Shown: piece after piece, positions 15,303 through 24,404 of the stretch | Numbering within the stretch: position 1 is the first letter of the stretch | How the letters are laid out: each line of letters starts with the position of its first letter | Assembly: GCA_022785125.1 (NCBI GenBank) | Contig: JALFRA010000013.1 | Span: 62,001 to 126,000, forward strand | Length of the DNA: 64,000 nucleotides | Source of the DNA: Clostridiales bacterium | Lineage (GTDB): Bacteria > Bacillota > Clostridia > Oscillospirales > Oscillospiraceae | Direction of reading: 5' to 3' | Made by a program: the position numbers and the translations under genes | Notes under the pieces: model-generated | What the model saw: only the letters and a program-made list of their open reading frames with translations | Databases searched by the model: none | What the model was told of the DNA's origin: nothing

Positions 15303-17210
15303 TCAAAAATGCCGCCGCACCCGGCCGGGCCGGTCCAGGGTATAGCCCCCCAGCTGTTCCAGCCGTTCCCGGAAGGCCGGGCTTTGCAGCACCTCCAGCA
15401 AAGCCCGTACCACCGGGGTATCCCAGGCGTCGTCGGGGATGAGCAGGTCGTACTGCTCCACGCACACCGGCAGAAAGTCCAGGTCATACAGCCGGGCGGC
15501 GGACAGGATGCCCATGCCCGCGTCGGCGGTACCGGAAGCGATCTGGGCGGCCACCGAGGTGTGGGTCAGCTCCTCCCGGTCGTAGCCGTACACGGCGGCA
15601 GGGTGGATGCCCTCCTTCCGGCACAGGTAGTCGGCCAGAATGCGGGTGCCGGAGCCCTTCTGCCGGTTGACGTACCGCAGGCCGCGCTTGGCGATGTCCC
15701 CAAAGCCCTTCAGCCCCAGTGGATTGCCCTTGGCCACCATCAGCCCCTGGGCGCGGCCCACGCACTCCACCTGATACACGCCCCCGTTAGGAAAATACTG
15801 TTCCAGATAGGCGGTGTTGTAGCTGCCGTCGGCCTCGTCCAGCAGGTGGCACCCCGCCCCGTGGGCCTCTCCCCGGCGGAGGGCCATAATGCCTCCCATG
15901 GAGCCCACGTGGGTGGAGCTCATGTACAAGTCAGGGTGGGTCTGGTGGAGCAGGTCGGCCGCCTCGTCCAGCAGGGGGTCGTGGCTGCCCATCATCACCA
16001 GGGTGCGCTCCAGCTCCTCCCGGGGCCGCAGGAGCGAAATGGTCACCGTCTCCCCCGCCTCAATGCCCTCCTTGCCCTGGGGAATGTCCAGGATGCCGTC
16101 GGCCTTCATAAAGGAGGACACCACCCCGGCTCCCCGGTCCAGAGGGGAGGCCACCAGCTTGTCCCCCACCTGGCCCAGCCGCACCCGGACAAACTCCCGG
16201 TATTTCAGCCCCGACACCACCCGCCGGGCCAGCACCGCCTCCGCCTGTTCCCGGGCGGGGGCCTTTTTGCCGGTGCAGTGTTCAATGAGGGGACGGAGCA
16301 GGTGCTCCAGCACCAGAATCCCGCTGACCGGGTAGCCGGGCACCCCCAGCACGGGCACCGGGCCGCTCCGGCCCAGAATGGCGGGCTTGCCGGGGCGGAT
16401 GGCCAGTCCGTGGCACAGCACCTCCCCCACCGTGCCCATGACGGCGGCGGAGTAGTCCTCCCGGCCCGCCGACGACCCGGCATTGAGCACCACCAGGTCA
16501 CACTCCTCGATAGCCTTCGTGAGGGCGGCGGTGAGGGCTTCCGGATTGTCCTTCACGATGGGGTAGGTCTTGGCCTGACCCCCCCACTCGCCGATCATGG
16601 TGGAGAAGATGGAGGAGTTGAACTCCAGCACATCCCCCGGCTGGGGGTGATCGGTGGGGGGCACCACCTCGTCCCCGGTGGGGATAATCCCCACCACCGG
16701 GCGGGTGAACACCTCCACCGTCAGCACGCCCCCGGCGAGCATGGCCCCGATGGCGGCGGGGGTGATGGAGGTATGGGCGGGGAGGAGCATCTCCCCGGCG
16801 CACACATCCTCCCCGATCTGCCGGATGTGCTGCCAGGGGGCGGCGGCCTCATGGAGGATGGCCCTCTCCCCCTCCCACAGCACGTCCTCGATCATCACCA
16901 CGGCGTCCTTCCCCTCCGGCAGGGGGTCGCCGGTATCCACCACGGTGAACTGATCGGGCTCCAGGGTCACGGGCGTGGTCTCGGTGGCCCCGAAGGTGTC
17001 CGCCGCCGCCACGGCGATGCCGTCCATGGCGCAGGCGGGATAGTGGGGGGCGCACAGGGTGGCGTAGACCGCCCGGGCAGTCACCCGGCCCGCCGATTGC
17101 GCCGCCGGCACCGTCTCGGTTTTGGGTTGAAAGCCCCCCTCCGCCAGCCAGGCGGGGTAGCGCTCCTCCGCCTGCTCCAGGGGGAGCTTGGTCAGATAGG
17201 TAAAGGGCAT
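15303..17210 (-). CDS. MoeA-type molybdopterin molybdotransferase fused to a substrate-binding-like domain
   Basis: 635 aa. Residues 1 to about 405 are a MoeA domain (PHYPACAMDGIAV, IIPTGDEVVPP, NAGSSAGREDYS, LGVPGYPVSG), which inserts molybdate or tungstate into adenylylated molybdopterin. Residues about 430-625 resemble the periplasmic-binding-protein-like domain found fused to MoeA or LysR-like regulators (HDPLLDEAADLL, GSMGGIMAL, KGSGTRILADYL, ADAGMGILSAARLY). It is downstream of a stand-alone MoeA (22 bp gap). It probably acts in Mo/W cofactor maturation; the ligand of the C-terminal domain is inferred. Confidence 0.85.
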   Translation of the reverse strand: MPFTYLTKLPLEQAEERYPAWLAEGGFQPKTETVPAAQSAGRVTARAVYATLCAPHYPACAMDGIAVAAADTFGATETTPVTLEPDQFTVVDTGDPLPEGKDAVVMIEDVLWEGERAILHEAAAPWQHIRQIGEDVCAGEMLLPAHTSITPAAIGAMLAGGVLTVEVFTRPVVGIIPTGDEVVPPTDHPQPGDVLEFNSSIFSTMIGEWGGQAKTYPIVKDNPEALTAALTKAIEECDLVVLNAGSSAGREDYSAAVMGTVGEVLCHGLAIRPGKPAILGRSGPVPVLGVPGYPVSGILVLEHLLRPLIEHCTGKKAPAREQAEAVLARRVVSGLKYREFVRVRLGQVGDKLVASPLDRGAGVVSSFMKADGILDIPQGKEGIEAGETVTISLLRPREELERTLVMMGSHDPLLDEAADLLHQTHPDLYMSSTHVGSMGGIMALRRGEAHGAGCHLLDEADGSYNTAYLEQYFPNGGVYQVECVGRAQGLMVAKGNPLGLKGFGDIAKRGLRYVNRQKGSGTRILADYLCRKEGIHPAAVYGYDREELTHTSVAAQIASGTADAGMGILSAARLYDLDFLPVCVEQYDLLIPDDAWDTPVVRALLEVLQSPAFRERLEQLGGYTLDRPGRVRRHF

Positions 17211-17232
17211 AAAAACGCCTCCTGATACAAAA

Positions 17233-18450
17233 CTACCCGAAGAGGGACACCTCCACCGTCTCCCCCGCCGGGATACCCTCCCGGTCCCGGGGGACGCAGA
17301 AGAAGCCGTCCGCTCCCGCCAGGGTGGTGATCAGCCCCGACTTGCCCCAGATGGGACTGGCCCACAGCCCGTCGGGCTTCTCCTCCAGAGTGACGCCGGT
17401 ATACTGGGCCCTGCCGTGGTTGGCGGGGACGGTCTGGGCCAGCCGGGCGGACACCCTCCGCTCCGCCCAGGTCCGCCCCTCCAGCCGGGCCAGCAGGGGG
17501 ATAAGAAAGAGCTTTGCGGTGAACAGGGCGGCCGCCGGGTGGCCGGGCAGGCCCAGGATGGGCTTGCCCCCCGCCCTGCCCAGCAGGGTGGGCTTGCCCG
17601 GTTTCATGGCCACCCCGTGGCACAGCACCTCTCCCAGAGAGGCCATTACCCGGCAGGCGGCGTCCTTCTCCCCCACCGAGCTGCCTCCCGACAGCACCAC
17701 GCAGTCACAGCGCTCCAGAGCCCCCTCCACCGCCTCTCTCAGCAGTTCCTCCCGGTCCGGGACAATGCCCAGCGCCACCGGCCCCGCCCCCGCCTGGGCC
17801 AGCAGAGCGGCCACCAGAGGGCCGTTCACGTCCCGCACCTGTCCGGGGCCGGGGTCCTGCTCCGGGGGCGCCAGCTCGTCCCCTGTGGAGATGATCCCCA
17901 CCCGCAGTCTGGGGACTACCGGTACCTGAGTCACCCCCAGGGCCGCCAAAGCCCCCACGTCCTGGGGCTCCAGCCTGCGGCCCTGATGCAGCACCAGGTC
18001 CCCCGGCTTCACATCGTCCCCCTTGAAGATCAGGTTAGCCCCCGGGGGAACGCTCTTCACAATGCCGATCTCCCCGCCGCCGTAGTCCTCGGTGTGCTCT
18101 ACCATCTGGACGGCGTCCGCCCCCACCGGCAGGGCCCCGCCGGTGGGGATGGGGGCGCACTGACCGGGGCCGATGGCAAAGGTGGGCTCCCTCCCCATCT
18201 CCACCGTCCCCGCACAGGTGAGCAGGGCGGGGACGGTCTCGCTGCACCCGAAGGTGTCCGCCCCCCGCAGGGCGTAGCCGTCCACGGTGGAGCGGTCAAA
18301 CCCGGGGACAAATTGGGCGGCCCGGATATCCTGGGCCAGCACCCGGCCCAGGGCCTTGTACAGCCCCACCTTTTCCGGGGGTCGGTCCAGAGGGGCAAAG
18401 GCATTCCCGATCAGCGTTAAAAGTTCCTCAGGGGTCATGACGGTGAGCAT
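17233..18450 (-). CDS. moeA: Molybdopterin molybdotransferase MoeA
   Basis: 405 aa, full-length MoeA: FDRSTVDGYALRGADTFG near residue 50, IISTGDEL in the central domain, SGGSSVGEKD, GLPGHPAAAL, and the C-terminal MoeA domain. It inserts metal into molybdopterin-AMP. The start could be ATG 18450 or a second ATG five codons in; AAAGGAGGAGG precedes the first. It is co-directional with the fused MoeA. No molybdenum enzyme gene is in the window. Confidence 0.9.
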   Translation of the reverse strand: MLTVMTPEELLTLIGNAFAPLDRPPEKVGLYKALGRVLAQDIRAAQFVPGFDRSTVDGYALRGADTFGCSETVPALLTCAGTVEMGREPTFAIGPGQCAPIPTGGALPVGADAVQMVEHTEDYGGGEIGIVKSVPPGANLIFKGDDVKPGDLVLHQGRRLEPQDVGALAALGVTQVPVVPRLRVGIISTGDELAPPEQDPGPGQVRDVNGPLVAALLAQAGAGPVALGIVPDREELLREAVEGALERCDCVVLSGGSSVGEKDAACRVMASLGEVLCHGVAMKPGKPTLLGRAGGKPILGLPGHPAAALFTAKLFLIPLLARLEGRTWAERRVSARLAQTVPANHGRAQYTGVTLEEKPDGLWASPIWGKSGLITTLAGADGFFCVPRDREGIPAGETVEVSLFG

Positions 18451-18550
18451 GGTCCTCCTCCTTTCCCGGCGGCCACAATCCGGATCTCAGCCTTTCTTAA
18501 TTTCTATTATATGGCTTTTTTGGGGGGATTGCAACGGACCGGAGGAATGC

Positions 18551-18582
18551 AAAAACCCCGGCGCATCTGCGATGCGCCGGGG
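18551..18582 (-). terminator. Terminator of the M23 peptidase gene
   Basis: Read on the minus strand: stem CCCCGGCGCATC/GATGCGCCGGGG with a 3-nt loop, then TTTTT. Confidence 0.88.
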
Positions 18583-18603
18583 TAGAATGCGGTGGAAAAT
18601 AAC

Positions 18604-20091
18604 TCAGCCCAGGTAGGCCAGGGGGTTGACGGCGGTGCCGTTGATCTGCACCTCAAAGTGGCAGTGGTTGCCGGTGGACCGGCCGGTGGAGCCCACACGG
18701 GCAATGGGCTGGCCCTGGTACACCTTGTCGCCGGTGGAGACCAGCAGGCTGGAGCAGTGGGCGTACAGGGTGCGCTTGCCGTTGCCGTGGTCCACCACCA
18801 CATACTTGCCATAGCTCCAATAGCTGCCGGTGCCGGTGCCCGACCACACCACGGTGCCGCCGTCGGCAGCCTTGATGGTGGTACCGTAGGAGGTGGCGAT
18901 ATCCAAGCCGCTGTGGTAGCTGTAGGAGCCAAAGATGGAGCGGTAGCCAAAGCTGGAGGTGATGTTGCCGTACACCGGCCAGATAAAGGTGCCGGTGGGC
19001 AGCCAGGAGGGCCGCACCTTGGTGCCCACCGCGATGACCTTGTTGGTGGCCTCACGGGTGACCTCAGTGGAGAGCACCGTGCGCTCCTGCTCCACGCCGT
19101 TGAGGTAGGCCACGTCGGCGGTGACTACCTGCTCGCCGGGCACGCCGGCGTCCAGCACCTTGGACTGGCCCTGGTACATGGAGTCGTCCTCCACTTCCAC
19201 CACGGGGCAGGGGATCGCCTCGGTATAGGTCACGTGGTCCACCGTCTTGACGGACAGGAAGGGGATCTCCTCCTTCACGTTGACGATCTGACCGATGTAA
19301 ATGCGGCTGCTGTCCACGTCGGGGTTGAGGGCCTCCAGCTCGGACAGAGTCATATCGTTGGCCATGGCGATGTCCACAAAGGTGTCGCCCTTCTGCACCT
19401 CATAGGTGGTCTGGCCGTTCTGATTGGCAGTGAGAGCCGCCATCATGGCGTCGGCGTCCTGGTTGACGTCGGAGGCGGTGTACTCGTGGGTGATGTACAC
19501 GCCGGAGGTAAACTCGGCGGAGATGGTATTCTCATTGATATAGGGGGCCTTCACCTGGTCCAGAACGATATCCAGGGTCTCACGGTCCTGGGCAGCGCCG
19601 ATGAACTGGCCGTTGACGGTAAGCACATAGTTCTTCATCACGTCGCCGATCTGATCGAAGAGATAGGTCTCAAACTCAGCGGCGGGAGTGATGTTCTCCT
19701 GCTCAGCCAGGGCAAAGGAGTAGGTAATGTCGCCCTCCATCGTATAGTCGTGGCCCAGGATCCTGGTGGCCCGGGCCTCCACCCGATCCACCGCGTCCTC
19801 AAAGACCTGAGGAGAAGTGACGGTGCCCAGGGCCACGCCGTTCATCTCCACCACATAGGCGGGGGTGTAAACGGAGGTGACCACAGCGGCCACGCCCACA
19901 ACGGCAGCCACAGCCAGGAAGTGGAACGGGCTGACAATGCGGCGGCCGCCGGCAGTGGCGGCGTCGGCCCAGTGCTGGAACCGCTTGGCGCCAATGCGGA
20001 TGGCGTCGCCGGCGGCCTGGGCCTTGGACCGCAGCCGGGCGGTCAGACTCTCAGTCTCCCGTTCCTGCGGAATATGAAGGATCTCGTCCAT
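18604..20091 (-). CDS. M23 peptidoglycan endopeptidase with LysM and G5 domains
   Basis: 495 aa. A cytoplasmic N-terminus (1-52), one membrane helix (about 55-75), a linker of about 150 residues, a LysM peptidoglycan-binding module (YEVQKGDTFVDIA, near 230-272), a G5-like region (about 285-355), and a C-terminal M23 domain. Zinc ligands are visible: H392 and D396 in HSGLDIA, and H476 and H478 in HCHFEV. It likely cuts peptide cross-bridges during growth or sporulation. Single gene with its own terminator. Confidence 0.92.
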   Translation of the reverse strand: MDEILHIPQERETESLTARLRSKAQAAGDAIRIGAKRFQHWADAATAGGRRIVSPFHFLAVAAVVGVAAVVTSVYTPAYVVEMNGVALGTVTSPQVFEDAVDRVEARATRILGHDYTMEGDITYSFALAEQENITPAAEFETYLFDQIGDVMKNYVLTVNGQFIGAAQDRETLDIVLDQVKAPYINENTISAEFTSGVYITHEYTASDVNQDADAMMAALTANQNGQTTYEVQKGDTFVDIAMANDMTLSELEALNPDVDSSRIYIGQIVNVKEEIPFLSVKTVDHVTYTEAIPCPVVEVEDDSMYQGQSKVLDAGVPGEQVVTADVAYLNGVEQERTVLSTEVTREATNKVIAVGTKVRPSWLPTGTFIWPVYGNITSSFGYRSIFGSYSYHSGLDIATSYGTTIKAADGGTVVWSGTGTGSYWSYGKYVVVDHGNGKRTLYAHCSSLLVSTGDKVYQGQPIARVGSTGRSTGNHCHFEVQINGTAVNPLAYLG

Positions 20092-20420
20092 GGGGGGATT
20101 CCCCTCCTATATCATGAAATATCAATGCGTCTGTATCTGGTCTGTATCCAATTGGTAACAGCCGGAAACGAAAAGGTTACAAATGGTTACAGTCGTAATG
20201 ATACACGCATCTGATCCAAAAGTCAAGGCTTTCCGGGAAAAGCCCACAGTTTCTCCCCTTACGGAGAAAGAAATTTTCACACCACGATATCTGGTGGACA
20301 GGATAAAAAAGGAATCTCCCTACCCCCAAGACCGGCTGTTTGGGGTCCGCCGCCTTCTAAAATTTTTCGTCACATCGCCGGAGAAAGCGGGCGGCCATAA
20401 AGGCCGCCCCTACAAAGGAC
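20092..20420. other. Intergenic region between the M23 gene and pta
   Basis: About 380 bp without a convincing gene. It contains GGTTAC direct repeats near 20175-20192 that may belong to the M23 promoter/operator, the imperfect palindrome CCACGATATCTGGTGG (20283-20298), and a short GGGCGGCC/GGCCGCCC repeat near 20389-20411. An 80-codon open frame (20183-20425) ends in repeat sequence and is not credible. Confidence 0.4.
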
Positions 20421-20423
20421 AAT

Positions 20424-20461
20424 AAAAGACCGGAGCGCCCCTGAGAGCGCTCCGGTTTTTC
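20424..20461 (-). terminator. pta terminator
   Basis: Stem ACCGGAGCGC/GCGCTCCGGT (20429-20456) flanked by A- and T-rich runs on both sides, so it can work in either direction; pta ends 14 bp away on the minus strand. Confidence 0.8.
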
Positions 20462-20474
20462 ATTCAGTCGTCAA

Positions 20475-21458
20475 TTAGGCCAGGGCCGCGGTGATGATGG
20501 CCATGGAGTAGACCTCTTGGGCGTTGCAGCCCCGGGACAGGTCGTTGATGGGGGCGTTCAGGCCCAGCAGCACGGGGCCGTAGGCGTCGAAGCCGCCCAG
20601 GCGCTGGGCGATCTTGTAGCCGATGTTGCCGGCGTTGATGTTGGGGAAAATAAAGGTGTTGGCATAGCCGGCCACAGGGGAGCCGGGGCACTTCAGCTGG
20701 CCCACCTTGGGAGACACGGCGGCGTCAAACTGCAGCTCGCCGTCCACGGCGAAGTCGGGGTTGGTGGCAACCACCTTCTCGTAAGCGTGACGCATCTTGT
20801 CCACGGTCTCGCCCTTGCCGGAGCCCTTGGTGGAGTAGCTCAGCATGGCCACCTTGGGGTCGATGCCGAAGGTACGGGCGCAGTGGGCCACCTCGGTGGT
20901 GATCTCCACCAGCTCGTCCTCGGTGGGATCGATGTTGATGGCGCAGTCGCCCATGGCCAGCACGGTGTTCTCGCCCACGCCCTCACGGACCAGAATGAAG
21001 CAGGAGGACACGATCTTGTTGCCGGGCTTGGTCTTGATCAGCTGCAGAGCGGGACGGACGGTATCGGCGGTGGAGTAGGTGGCGCCGCCCAGCAGGCAGT
21101 CGGCCACGCCCACCTTCACCAGCATGGTGCCGAAGTAGTTGCCCTTCTGCAGGGCGGCACGGCACTCATCGGCGGTCATCTTGCCCTTGCGCAGCTCCAC
21201 CATGGTGTCCACCAGCTGATCCATCTCGGGATAGGTCTTGGGGTCAATGATCTCGGCGCCCCGAATGTTATAGCCGGCCTCCTCAGCGGCGGCCTTGACC
21301 TCCGCCTCGTTGCCGATGAGCACGGGAGTCAGGAAGGTACCGGCCAGCAGACGGGCGCTGGCCTCCAGGATGCGGGGGTCGGTGCCCTCGGTAAATACGA
21401 TGCGCTTGGGGCTCTTTTTCAAGGTGTCGATCAGGGTCTGGAACATATGAATAGCCAT
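20475..21458 (-). CDS. pta: Phosphate acetyltransferase
   Basis: 327 aa. It interconverts acetyl-CoA and acetyl phosphate for acetate formation and ATP yield. Recognisable blocks are RIVFTEGTDPRILEASARL at the start, GATYSTADTVRPALQLIKT, the SYSTKGSGKGETVDKM region and the C-terminal FPNINAGNIGYKIAQRLG. The ATG at 21458 follows GGAGGAGA; upstream in-frame codons are rejected. No ackA neighbour in the window. Confidence 0.93.
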   Translation of the reverse strand: MAIHMFQTLIDTLKKSPKRIVFTEGTDPRILEASARLLAGTFLTPVLIGNEAEVKAAAEEAGYNIRGAEIIDPKTYPEMDQLVDTMVELRKGKMTADECRAALQKGNYFGTMLVKVGVADCLLGGATYSTADTVRPALQLIKTKPGNKIVSSCFILVREGVGENTVLAMGDCAINIDPTEDELVEITTEVAHCARTFGIDPKVAMLSYSTKGSGKGETVDKMRHAYEKVVATNPDFAVDGELQFDAAVSPKVGQLKCPGSPVAGYANTFIFPNINAGNIGYKIAQRLGGFDAYGPVLLGLNAPINDLSRGCNAQEVYSMAIITAALA

Positions 21459-21515
21459 GGGAATCTCCTCCATTTCAAAGATCCGTACTTGTGCCAAATA
21501 CTTGGCGGTATAGCT

Positions 21516-21545
21516 ATTATACACCCGCTTTGATTACAATCTCAA
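21516..21545 (-). promoter_or_regulatory. pta promoter
   Basis: On the minus strand: TTGAGA (21545-21540), 18 bp, TATAAT (21521-21516). Confidence 0.65.
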
Positions 21546-21579
21546 GGACCCGCACAAAAAATATTGTGGAAAAATCCGC

Positions 21580-21608
21580 TTTACTTTTGGTATTTTTGCA
21601 ATTATACT
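21580..21608 (+). promoter_or_regulatory. Promoter of the HTH regulator gene
   Basis: TTTACT (21580-21585), 17 bp, TATACT (21603-21608). The transcript starts shortly before the ATG at 21639. Confidence 0.65.
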
Positions 21609-21638
21609 ATACACACTGTTTTTTAGGAGAGGTGTGCT

Positions 21639-22337
21639 ATGACTTCTGATTTTTCCCGCTGTCTGTCTCTGCTGCGGCAGGAGAAGGGGGCGTCTCAGCG
21701 GGCGGTGGCCAAGGACCTGGGCATCAGCCAGGCGCTGCTGTCCCACTACGAAAACGGCGTCCGGGAGCCCGGCCTGGCCTTTGTCATCAAGGCCTGCAAC
21801 TATTACAATGTGTCCGCCGACTTCCTGCTGGGCCGGACTCTGAGCCGGGACGGCACCACCATCGCCGCCGAGGAGCTGTATGACTACTCCACCGAAAAGG
21901 ACAACGTGCTCCACGGCTCCATCCTGGCCACCCTGAACAAGAAGCTGCTGGTCAACTCCACCGGCGTGCTTTTCGACCTGCTGGGCAAGACCGGCAAGAA
22001 GGAAGCCATCAATGCCGCCGCCGACTATCTGGGCACTGCCATTTACAATCTGTTCCGCCACCTCTACCGGGCGGACGGCACCCAGAACGAGGACTTCTTC
22101 TCCGTCCCCGCCCGGCAATTTACCGCCGGAGTACCCTTTGCCGATATGATCTGCGCCGAGGCCGACTACACCGAGGCCCTGGCCGCCCACGTCAAGGACA
22201 AGGGCAGCTTCCCTCCCATGAACAACGACGCCCTGATGGAACACTATCCCGGCCTGTACCAGTCCCTGCTCCAGATCATCCACAACACCGGCGAGCGCAT
22301 CAACCGCCGGGTGGAGGCCCGCCGCAACGAGCGGTAA
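21639..22337 (+). CDS. XRE-family helix-turn-helix regulator
   Basis: 232 aa. Residues about 5-65 form a Cro/CI-type HTH (LRQEKGASQRAVAKDLGISQALLSHYENGVREPGLAFVI written in two parts: recognition around SQALLSHYENG). The remaining 165 residues are helical with no named domain. GGAG precedes the ATG. It lies between pta (divergent) and lepA (same strand), and a promoter-proximal autoregulatory role is likely. The stop is only a few bases from a truncated copy of the gene-end element. Confidence 0.82.
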   Translation: MTSDFSRCLSLLRQEKGASQRAVAKDLGISQALLSHYENGVREPGLAFVIKACNYYNVSADFLLGRTLSRDGTTIAAEELYDYSTEKDNVLHGSILATLNKKLLVNSTGVLFDLLGKTGKKEAINAAADYLGTAIYNLFRHLYRADGTQNEDFFSVPARQFTAGVPFADMICAEADYTEALAAHVKDKGSFPPMNNDALMEHYPGLYQSLLQIIHNTGERINRRVEARRNER

Positions 22338-22344
22338 GTCGTTC

Positions 22345-22466
22345 CCCCATATGATTGAATTTGCTCGGGGCAAATGAATTGCCCCTGCGCCAAGGTTTTG
22401 CTGCGCAAAACGCTTGTACGCGCCATTCGGCGCGCCCCGCTCAGCGGGGCCCCGGGTGGACTTTCC
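22345..22466 (-). mobile_element. Partial gene-end element at the 5' end of lepA
   Basis: Hairpins in the same order as in the recF copy: GGGGCAA/TTGCCCC with loop ATGAA (22367-22385), CAAG..CTTG stem with one bulged G (22391-22416), and CGCGCC/GGCGCG (22419-22434). Then comes GGGTGGACTT (22454-22463), which is the inverse complement of AAGTCCACCC inside lepA (22540-22549), 76 nt away. That spacing matches the 67-72 nt seen at mgsA, glyS and recF. The outer hairpin and second gene-end copy are missing, apparently deleted up to the HTH gene stop. Confidence 0.55.
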
Positions 22467-22482
22467 TGCGGAGGTATGTTAA

Positions 22483-24291
22483 ATGACCGACCAATCCAAG
22501 ATTCGTAATTTCTCTATCATTGCACACATTGACCACGGCAAGTCCACCCTGTCCGACCGGCTCATCGAGCAGTGCAACGCCGTTACCGCCCGTGAAATGG
22601 AGTCCCAGCTGCTGGACAACATGGACCTGGAGCGGGAGCGCGGCATTACCATCAAGGCCCGGGCCGTCCGGCTGAGCTATCAGGCCCAGGACGGCGAGAC
22701 CTACGAACTCAACCTCATCGACACCCCCGGCCATGTGGACTTCAACTACGAGGTGTCCCGGTCCCTGGCCGCCTGCGAGGGCGCCATTCTGGTGGTGGAC
22801 GCCGCCCAGGGTATCGAGGCCCAGACCCTGGCCAACACCTTCCTGGCCATGGAGCACGACCTGGAGATCCTGCCGGTGGTCAACAAGATCGACCTGCCCG
22901 CCGCCGACCCCCAGCGGGTGAAGGACGAGATCGAGAACGTCATCGGCATCCCCGCCCAGGACGCCCCCGAGATCTCCGCCAAGGTGGGCATCAACATCCC
23001 CGCCGTGCTGGAGGACATCGTCAAGAATGTCCCCGCCCCCAAGGGGGACCCCAACGCCCCCCTGAAGGCCCTCATCTTTGACAGCCAGTACGACGCCTAC
23101 CGGGGCGTCATCGTCTACTTCCGCGTCATGGAAGGCACCATCAAGACCGGCATGAACGTAAAGCTGATGGCCTCCGGCGCCACCTATCAGGTGCTGGAGT
23201 GCGGCCACCTGCTCCCCCTGGGCATGGAGCCCTGCAACGAGCTCATCGCCGGCGAGGTGGGCTACTTCACCGCCTCCATCAAGAACGTGAAGGACACCCA
23301 GGTGGGCGACACCATCACCGGCGCCGACTCCCCCGCTGCTGAACCCCTGCCCGGCTACCGCCCCGCCCGGGCCATGGTGTACTGCGGCATCTACACCGAG
23401 GACGGCTCCAAGTACCCCGATCTGCGGGACGCTCTGGAGAAGCTCCAGCTCAACGACGCCTCCCTGTCCTTTGAGCCGGAATCCTCCGCCGCCCTGGGCT
23501 TCGGCTTCCGCTGCGGCTTTTTGGGGATGCTCCACATGGAGATCATCCAGGAGCGGCTGGAGCGGGAGTTTGACCTGGATCTGATCACCACCCTGCCCTC
23601 CGTCATTTACCGCATCACCAAGACCGACGGCAGCGTGGTTATGGTGGATAACCCCCACAACTACCCCGATCCCGCCCACATTGAGATGGCGGAGGAGCCC
23701 TACGCCAAGGTATCCATCGTCTCTCCCCCCGACTATGTAGGCAATATCATGCCCATGTGCCAGGAGCGCCGGGGCGAGTACAAGGATATGCAGTATCTGG
23801 ACACCAACCTGGTGGAGCTCCACTACTCCATGCCTCTGGGCGAGATCATCTACGATTTCTTTGACACCCTGAAGGCCCGCACCAAGGGCTACGCCTCTCT
23901 GGACTACGAGATGGACCGTTACGAGCCCTCCGAGCTGGTGAAGGTGGATATGTTGCTCAACGGCGATCAGGTGGACGCCCTTTCCTTTATTGCCCACAAG
24001 GACAAGGCCTATCCCCGGGCCCGCAAGCTGTGTGAAAAGCTGCGTGAGAACATCCCCCGTCAGCTTTTCGAGATCCCGGTCCAGGCGGCCATCGGGGGCA
24101 AGGTCATTGCCCGGGAAACCGTGAAGGCCATGCGGAAGGACGTGCTGGCCAAGTGCTACGGCGGCGACATCACCCGAAAGAAGAAGCTGCTGGAGAAGCA
24201 GAAAGAGGGCAAAAAGAAGATGCGGAGCCTTGGTACGGTACAGATCCCGACAGAGGCTTTCATGGCCGTGCTTAAATTGGACGAAGAATGA
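22483..24291 (+). CDS. lepA: Elongation factor 4 (LepA), translational GTPase
   Basis: 602 aa. GTPase motifs G1 HIDHGKST (15-22), the G2 RERGIT region, DTPGH and NKID are intact, followed by the LepA-specific C-terminal domain ending in [13 protein letters not shown]. It helps ribosomes back-translocate or mature under stress. RBS GGAGG 9 bp before the ATG. Codons 2-17 use many codons otherwise rare here (CAA, ATT, CGT, AAT, TCT, GCA) before switching to the usual GC-ending set; an element lies just upstream. Confidence 0.95.
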   Translation: MTDQSKIRNFSIIAHIDHGKSTLSDRLIEQCNAVTAREMESQLLDNMDLERERGITIKARAVRLSYQAQDGETYELNLIDTPGHVDFNYEVSRSLAACEGAILVVDAAQGIEAQTLANTFLAMEHDLEILPVVNKIDLPAADPQRVKDEIENVIGIPAQDAPEISAKVGINIPAVLEDIVKNVPAPKGDPNAPLKALIFDSQYDAYRGVIVYFRVMEGTIKTGMNVKLMASGATYQVLECGHLLPLGMEPCNELIAGEVGYFTASIKNVKDTQVGDTITGADSPAAEPLPGYRPARAMVYCGIYTEDGSKYPDLRDALEKLQLNDASLSFEPESSAALGFGFRCGFLGMLHMEIIQERLEREFDLDLITTLPSVIYRITKTDGSVVMVDNPHNYPDPAHIEMAEEPYAKVSIVSPPDYVGNIMPMCQERRGEYKDMQYLDTNLVELHYSMPLGEIIYDFFDTLKARTKGYASLDYEMDRYEPSELVKVDMLLNGDQVDALSFIAHKDKAYPRARKLCEKLRENIPRQLFEIPVQAAIGGKVIARETVKAMRKDVLAKCYGGDITRKKKLLEKQKEGKKKMRSLGTVQIPTEAFMAVLKLDEE

Positions 24292-24292
24292 T

Positions 24293-24329
24293 AAAAAGAC
24301 CTGCCGCGTGATTGCGGCAGGTCTTTTTT
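24293..24329 (+). terminator. lepA terminator
   Basis: AAAAAGACCTGCCGC pairs with GCGGCAGGTCTTTTTT around a 6-nt loop. Confidence 0.92.
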
Positions 24330-24404
24330 ACGGGCGAACACAAGGGTCGCCCCTACCAGGTTCCGTTTTTTCGTAGGGGCCCATGCCCACATGGGCCCGC
24401 CCCC

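Noticed and set aside
15240..17225. 661-codon plus-strand frame opposite the fused MoeA gene
   Set aside because: Low-complexity His/Gly/Gln shadow; the minus-strand MoeA reading is clearly the gene.
20183..20425. 80-codon frame between the M23 gene and pta
   Set aside because: It ends in a short repeat and has no domain or neighbours in its direction; the region looks like control sequence.
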